Shown here piece by piece: positions 47,711 to 64,000 of a stretch of DNA of 64,000 nucleotides. Source of the stretch: Elysia chlorotica (taxonomy: Eukaryota > Mollusca > Gastropoda > Plakobranchidae); assembly GCA_003991915.1 (NCBI GenBank), contig RQTK01000030.1:609630-673629 (forward strand). The letters are read 5' to 3'. Each line of letters starts with the position of its first letter. Position 1 is the stretch's first letter. The notes beneath the pieces were generated by a model, which saw only the letters and a list, made by a program, of their open reading frames with translations, did not search any database and was not told the DNA's origin. A program made the position numbers and the translations under genes.

Positions 47711-47956
47711 TTGGGTTGGTTTAACGTTCAACATCAGCAATATATAAGCTATATTATGGATGGGCCCCAAAATTAAGGTCTGACAATTGTATGTGCTGCC
47801 ACACACGGGACAGTGCGGAGATACCATGACTCCTGTCATAGCCGCTCACATTAAACTGACACCGACCCAACCAGTAGGGAGCGAGATCGCCAGGGCTAGA
47901 ACCCGGACCTTTTACGTCGGAAGCCGATGTTCTACCCCAGGGCCACCGCGCCCCCC
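47711..47956 (-). mobile_element. tRNA-Gly-like SINE, full length
   Basis: Read on the minus strand: a head with TGGCCCTGGGGTAGAACATC, TCC in the anticodon loop position and GGGTTCTAGCCC, then the shared core and a tail ending CGTTAAACCAACCCAATTAC. It has the same structure as the plus-strand copy at 60836. The short purine-rich AAGAACAAGAAC repeat follows immediately (47957-48110). Confidence 0.85.
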
Positions 47957-48112
47957 AGAACAAGAAAAACAAGAACACGAACAAGAACAAGAACAGGGAC
48001 AAGAAGAACAAGTAGAAGACTAAGAAGAACAAGAGCTAGAAAAAGAAAAAGAAGAACACGAACGAGAACAAGAACAAGGACAAGAAGAACAATAACAAGA
48101 ACAGTAATAGTC
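47957..48112. repeat. (AAGAAC)n-type minisatellite
   Basis: A degenerate hexanucleotide array of AAGAAC/AAGAAG units directly next to a SINE head. Confidence 0.85.
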
Positions 48113-49837
48113 TTTAATCATTACATTGAAAGTAACACCACCTACGCCATTGTAACTGTTAATAAATATCTCTGTCTCTTTGCTGTTGTTGCTTCTTTTC
48201 CTTAAAATAGACGTGCCTGCCTTTTTAAAAAAAATTTATTCATTAGTATTGCTGTTGTCTCTAGTTACCAATAAAGTAGATGTTGGTACTATTACTTTAA
48301 TATTCTTGTTTGTATTTCATTACTACTGCTTCTGTTACAATTGGTTTTTTTATTGCATCAGCAGCTGATGACGAATTTTAATGTTTTGTTATTATTCCAT
48401 TTTTTGTGTTTTTACTTTTTTGATGTTGTGGCTTCTTTTTATATTGGTTTCCCTTTTGTTCATTTTGTTTCTGTTCTCTACTGTCGCATTTGCACGGGTC
48501 ATTAAACAATATTAAATGTTCAGGTGTTGGCTCTTGTTGTTTATTTTTTTAGCATTTCATCGCCTATAATATTTTTGTAGAAGATTCTTTGAGGAAAAAA
48601 AAAACCAAAGGGTTTTTCCTGACTATATAAGATCTTGATACATAAAAAAATTTTAAGACTCCTCATATAAAAAGCACGATAAAGGGAGGTAAATGAAATA
48701 GAGAGGGAGGGTGAAAAAAACAGAGAAAAGGTGTAAAAACACTAGCTTGGCCTTTAGATGTAAAGTAAGTCTTCTTTTCTGAATACAAAAAAAGTAAGTG
48801 TTGGTTTTAATATGGATAACCGAAATCCATCTAAACGTGATCTTTAAAAAAGTATAACTTTTTAACCAGTCCAGGTCATAAAAAAGTTATATATATATTG
48901 TCCTTTTGACGTTAACATCAAGACATGGATATTAAACGCTTTATGTGTGCCGCAATGATAACGATTGGCGTAATTTTAACTTTAGGAAGAATGTTTATTG
49001 GTCTAGATGTTTACGAATCGTGGGCTATTGGAGAGAAATAAAATGTTGGTTCAATGGTTTATTTGGTGTAGTTTATAACCATTCTAAGACCAATTTTTAC
49101 CCGATCTGTGTGGTTTTAATGCAATCGGTTGGTACATGAGTCCAGTGCCGTCAAGTCTCGTGTGCAGCACATACAGTTTTTAGACGTCAGTCTTGGGGCC
49201 CACTAACAATACCTACAGCGTATACATTGCTGATGATAAACTTTAAGCCTACACCAACATACTGTGCTGAATAGAGCTATAAATAGACAAGTGTGCAATT
49301 TCTCTGTCCTATGGACGTCATTGATGCTATACGCCACGACAGCGCATAGTCTATAATGCTATTTTTATTGAAGCGTTTGGTCCATGCGACTATAAAGAGA
49401 TGTGTAATTAAATTAATCTAGGCTCTAACATTTAGTTTTCGATGAATTTCAGGTTAAACCTTATCGCTTAAATGATATTGATTTTCTTTTTATCCATAAG
49501 TGATTTCTTTATTTATCGCTTGACAACTATTGTTAAATTTATTGGGCTTAAGTTGGTCTGAGAAGACAAGAAGACAGTGATGGCTATTGATTCAACACAT
49601 AGCCAGTTACGGTAATCCCTTTGTAATGTGACGCTGGGGAGACAACCGCTGACAGATTTATGAACAACCCTCTCGTGATATTCTCTTAATCTCTCTCCAG
49701 CTCTCTCAATTTCTGTAATTCATTTGCAAACAGGTCTTTTCCCCCATTCTCTCCTCGCCTTTCGTCCATGCCTGCCCTCGACCTCTCAAATCAAGATATG
49801 ACGCCCGCAAATGATGCTGTATCATGTTTTAACAGTG
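48113..49837. other. Intergenic AT-rich sequence upstream of the fucosyltransferase
   Basis: No gene recognised. A SINE fragment in plus orientation lies near 49155-49215 (GTCTCGTGTGCAGCACATAC, GACGTCAGTCTTGGGGCCCA). Confidence 0.5.
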
Positions 49838-49843
49838 TATATA
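49838..49843 (+). promoter_or_regulatory. Possible TATA box of the fucosyltransferase gene
   Basis: TATATA about 200 nt upstream of the ATG, within GTGTATATACAGAAG. The distance is plausible for a short 5' UTR, but such words are common in this AT-rich DNA. Confidence 0.2.
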
Positions 49844-50038
49844 CAGAAGGTTATATTTTTTATCTCGCTTTGTCTCGTTTTCAAAGCGGAACACCTGCTG
49901 AGTGCTGAGTCCATCCTCCCGTGACTTGGACGCGCCCTATACTCGGCTTGATCTGCCAAACCGGCCATTGTAACGTTAGCTCCAAGTGGAGTGTCATCCA
50001 GGTCTCGCAGACCATATGATGCGCCTCTACCAGACAGC

Positions 50039-61276
<11,238 letters not shown>

Positions 61277-61850
61277 GACGGGAACCGCAACGTTATGAGG
61301 ACGCGTGGGCTTCACAGAGTCCCTAAGCATTGACTTCCGCACCAGCATTGTTGATAGCTTTTAAAGCGAAAAAGGAATCATTGGTTGGTTGTTTGGTTCG
61401 TTGTTTTGTAACGTCCAATTTGAGCAGCTAGACAATATCGTATACGGAACCTAAGACTAACGTCTGACGACTTACACAAGATAAGTAATCAGAGAATGGT
61501 GTTAGATAGACCCATTGGGCCAACTAATCTGTCCGGTCAAATTCTTTGCATGGTGTCCGGCTCTGAGGTTTGACCAACATAGGGACTCCTGGGTACTCCC
61601 TGTGTTGCTTGAGTCAATGTTGGTCAGAATGATATCTTCTCCTTTTGGTGGAATGTTCTATATGGAGGGAGGGAGAGAATGCTCTCCCTCTCTCTTGTTT
61701 TAACGTCTCCTAGGTTCCCCTGGGGGATCCTATACGACGACCTTTTGGTGGAATGCATGATACACCAAATAAAATAATTGTCACCCCCTTTTTTTTAACA
61801 TTCGAAGTGTGATCAAACATATTTTATTATTATCTTAATAAAGTATGGAC
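61277..61850 (+). other. Fucosyltransferase 3' UTR with an antisense SINE fragment
   Basis: No further coding seen. 61380-61475 is a minus-oriented, diverged SINE tail (GGTTGGTTGTTTGG, TAACGTCCAATTTGAGCAGC, CCTAAGACTAACGTCTGACG). Candidate polyadenylation signals follow. Confidence 0.6.
61768..61773 (+). terminator. Candidate polyadenylation signal AATAAA
   Basis: AATAAAATAAT about 490 nt after the stop; a second AATAAA lies at 61837-61842. Confidence 0.5.
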
Positions 61851-63157
61851 AATCTTTAAGAAACTTAGAGTTACTTGAATAGAATACTCCTTCTGTTGTC
61901 TTTTTTTTTTAATCAATTAATATTATTGATTTTTGTAGATGCATCAATGTAGTCCAGATTTCTAGAACTATAATACATAACAGTAACCTACATACACTTA
62001 ATTGTAAAATTTAATTAAACGCTAGTCGTGATTCTAAATCTATTTTCTTTGTTTCCAAACAACCAGTCGTTCTTATGGTGGGATTCCTCAACCTCAGTTT
62101 TAACATGCCAAGGGTGACTGTAATAGTTATTTTAATTATTTAAATTATGATTTAAATGATTAAAATAGGGAGTAAAAAGGCCCAGACGATTTTGTCGAAA
62201 TTAACGAAAGCCTAGACTTCTAAATAATATAACAGGTGGGGTCACCATTATTATCAACCATTTGAATTTATAACCAAAGTGAGCTATATCAATAGAATAT
62301 TAGCTACGGGTAGGACAGTTTACAGTAATAGTCCAGTTGGCTTGTAGGCAAAAAAAATCAATAAGTATTATTATGTCCAAACTATGATACGTATTTAAAA
62401 TAAATAAATCACTATTACCCTTGTCAAAAAAGTGTTCACTTCAGTCAATACTGTGACTTTCTTTCTGGTGGCCTTGACTTAAGCACATAGAACATGGCAA
62501 CCAGTGGTGTAAATAATTATTCAGATTGAGTTGTTCTGCTTATGTAGTTAGTGGGGCGATTATAAACCAGTTTTAAACATAATTGCGATCGGAAGCTCAA
62601 ATATTTATTTTGCAGTCTATGATAGCTATTGAAATTTGAATAGTTTGTCTATTTCAGTCAATCTGAATACGTGTTTTCTTTACTTCATTGATACTCGTTT
62701 AGATATTAAGTACCTAAGGTATACTTTTGCTTCAGTCTGATGCAGGTAATGCTGGTCTTTCTGACCAGTCTGTTATTAGTAGGATATGAAATAATCAATG
62801 AAAAGCAATTGAAATGTGCCGGCAGAGTGTTGTAGATCGAATCCACATTAGTGGCGTTCATTCCTGGGCCCGATGAAGAGGAAAATGTGTAACAGAAATA
62901 TTCACATTAATTAAAACAATATGTACAATTTCCTCAACGGCAGTCCCTATCTTAGGGGTTAAGCTTGTGATTCAATCTATTGTTGTTCTTGATGTTGTTA
63001 TTTTATTGCTATTGTTATTGTTGTTGTTGCTGCTGTTTTTGTTGTTATTGTTGGTGTTGTTAATTTAGTTGTTGATTTTATTTTTGTTGTCAGTTGTTGT
63101 TGTTGTTGTTGTTGTTGTTGTATTTGTTGTTAGGATTTTAGCTTGAGATCAAAACGG

Positions 63158-63228
<71 letters not shown>

Positions 63229-64000
63229 AACCGGCAGTTAATATGCATGTTTGGAGTTTTGCTTATAAGAGAAACCACGATTTTCGTCTACTAGCAGAGT
63301 TATACTTTCAGAAAGAGAATTCTTGTTTCCTTCTATTATGCTCATGTTCGCATTGTGTTAATGTTCTGTTTGTTTAATAGAACGCTAACTACCTTATTAT
63401 CAAATTTCTTTGTTTCTTTTTATTGAGCAATCGTATTGTTAAAACTTTGAAACAACAATTTCGAATAAAGACATTTTTAAAGAATAAATATTTTCCGAAG
63501 ATTCATTTAGTTCAATTGACGACCGGACATGGTACACAGATATATATCCAGAACACTTCTATTGTCTTTAATTTGTCTTCTCTTTGTTTCTCTTTGTCTT
63601 TTTTGAATGTGTGTCTATCTTTCGATATATTAGTTATATTATTTTAATTAAGCAAGCACTGTTACTGTTAAAGTAACAAACAATTATTTATAGAAAAATT
63701 TTAATAAAGAAAAAAAAAACACTTGTTACAAATCTGATATTAATACAATGGTTTTTAAGAAAGTAAAAAAAATAATCAAGAAAATAAGAAGAATGGAGGC
63801 ATCAATACAAAAACAACAAGAACAGCAACAGATGTAACAACTAAAAAATTAATAATGTATAGCTTAGCTGTGAGAGAATATCATTTGACCCCTACTTAAA
63901 CAATATAATTTATTTGCCATCCATTTAAGCCGAAGCAGTTCAAACACTTTCTCAACAATCTAGACAACGAATGAGCTCCTCGTTTTCAGCACATACAGAA
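61851..64000. other. AT-rich downstream flank, no gene seen
   Basis: Contains degenerate and perfect (GTT)n tracts at about 62980-63125 and 63158-63228. Otherwise no SINE or coding region recognised. Confidence 0.6.

Overview
This is a eukaryotic, AT-rich, repeat-laden animal genome window. It is most likely from a gastropod mollusc or close lophotrochozoan relative. The basis for that is a Pitx homeobox gene with a Pitx2c-like N-terminus, an intron-containing animal-type GT10 fucosyltransferase, many short tRNA-headed SINEs sharing one 3' tail type, and very frequent (GA)n, (GTT)n and (TATC)n microsatellites. The species cannot be named from the sequence. There is no operon, CRISPR array or prokaryotic feature.

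Layout. (1) 1-2354: AT-rich sequence downstream of Pitx, no gene seen. (2) 2906-24083, minus strand: Pitx. The terminal exon (3469-2906) carries homeodomain helix 3 and the OAR domain. An upstream exon (24083-23573) carries the Pitx2c-like start. The exon for most of the homeodomain should lie in the ~20 kb between them, but I could not find it. That interval holds SINEs, tandem duplications, microsatellites, one assembly gap and a possible enhancer near 13.7-14.1 kb. (3) 24.1-50.0 kb: intergenic or 5' region between two divergent genes. It includes a GC/CpG-rich promoter-like block at 33.4-33.66 kb, several low-repeat blocks with homeodomain-type sites (30.9, 40.0 and 44.9 kb), a 760-bp tandem duplication, a composite satellite and numerous SINEs. 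(4) 50039-61276, plus strand: a six-exon GT10 alpha-1,3-fucosyltransferase gene. All five intron phases agree and the exons join to a 424-residue type II membrane protein. (5) 61.3-64.0 kb: 3' UTR and AT-rich flank with (GTT)n.

The most unusual feature is the architecture around splice sites. The acceptor plus first ~20 nt of fucosyltransferase exon 4 is repeated in a 12-unit array (11 decoys plus the real site). The exon 5 acceptor is triplicated in 50-bp units. Exon 3 is preceded by a ~19-bp repeat array. The Pitx 5' exon donor abuts a 15-bp minisatellite and has a decoy donor 212 bp into the intron. Two repeat families also look worth defining: a 46-bp-satellite composite element (34.5 and 53.0 kb) and a fold-back element (45.2 and 59.1 kb).

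Pitx is a transcription factor of the Nodal/left-right and head-patterning pathways. The fucosyltransferase is a Golgi glycan-modifying enzyme. Nothing in the sequence indicates that they work together; they are simply neighbours.
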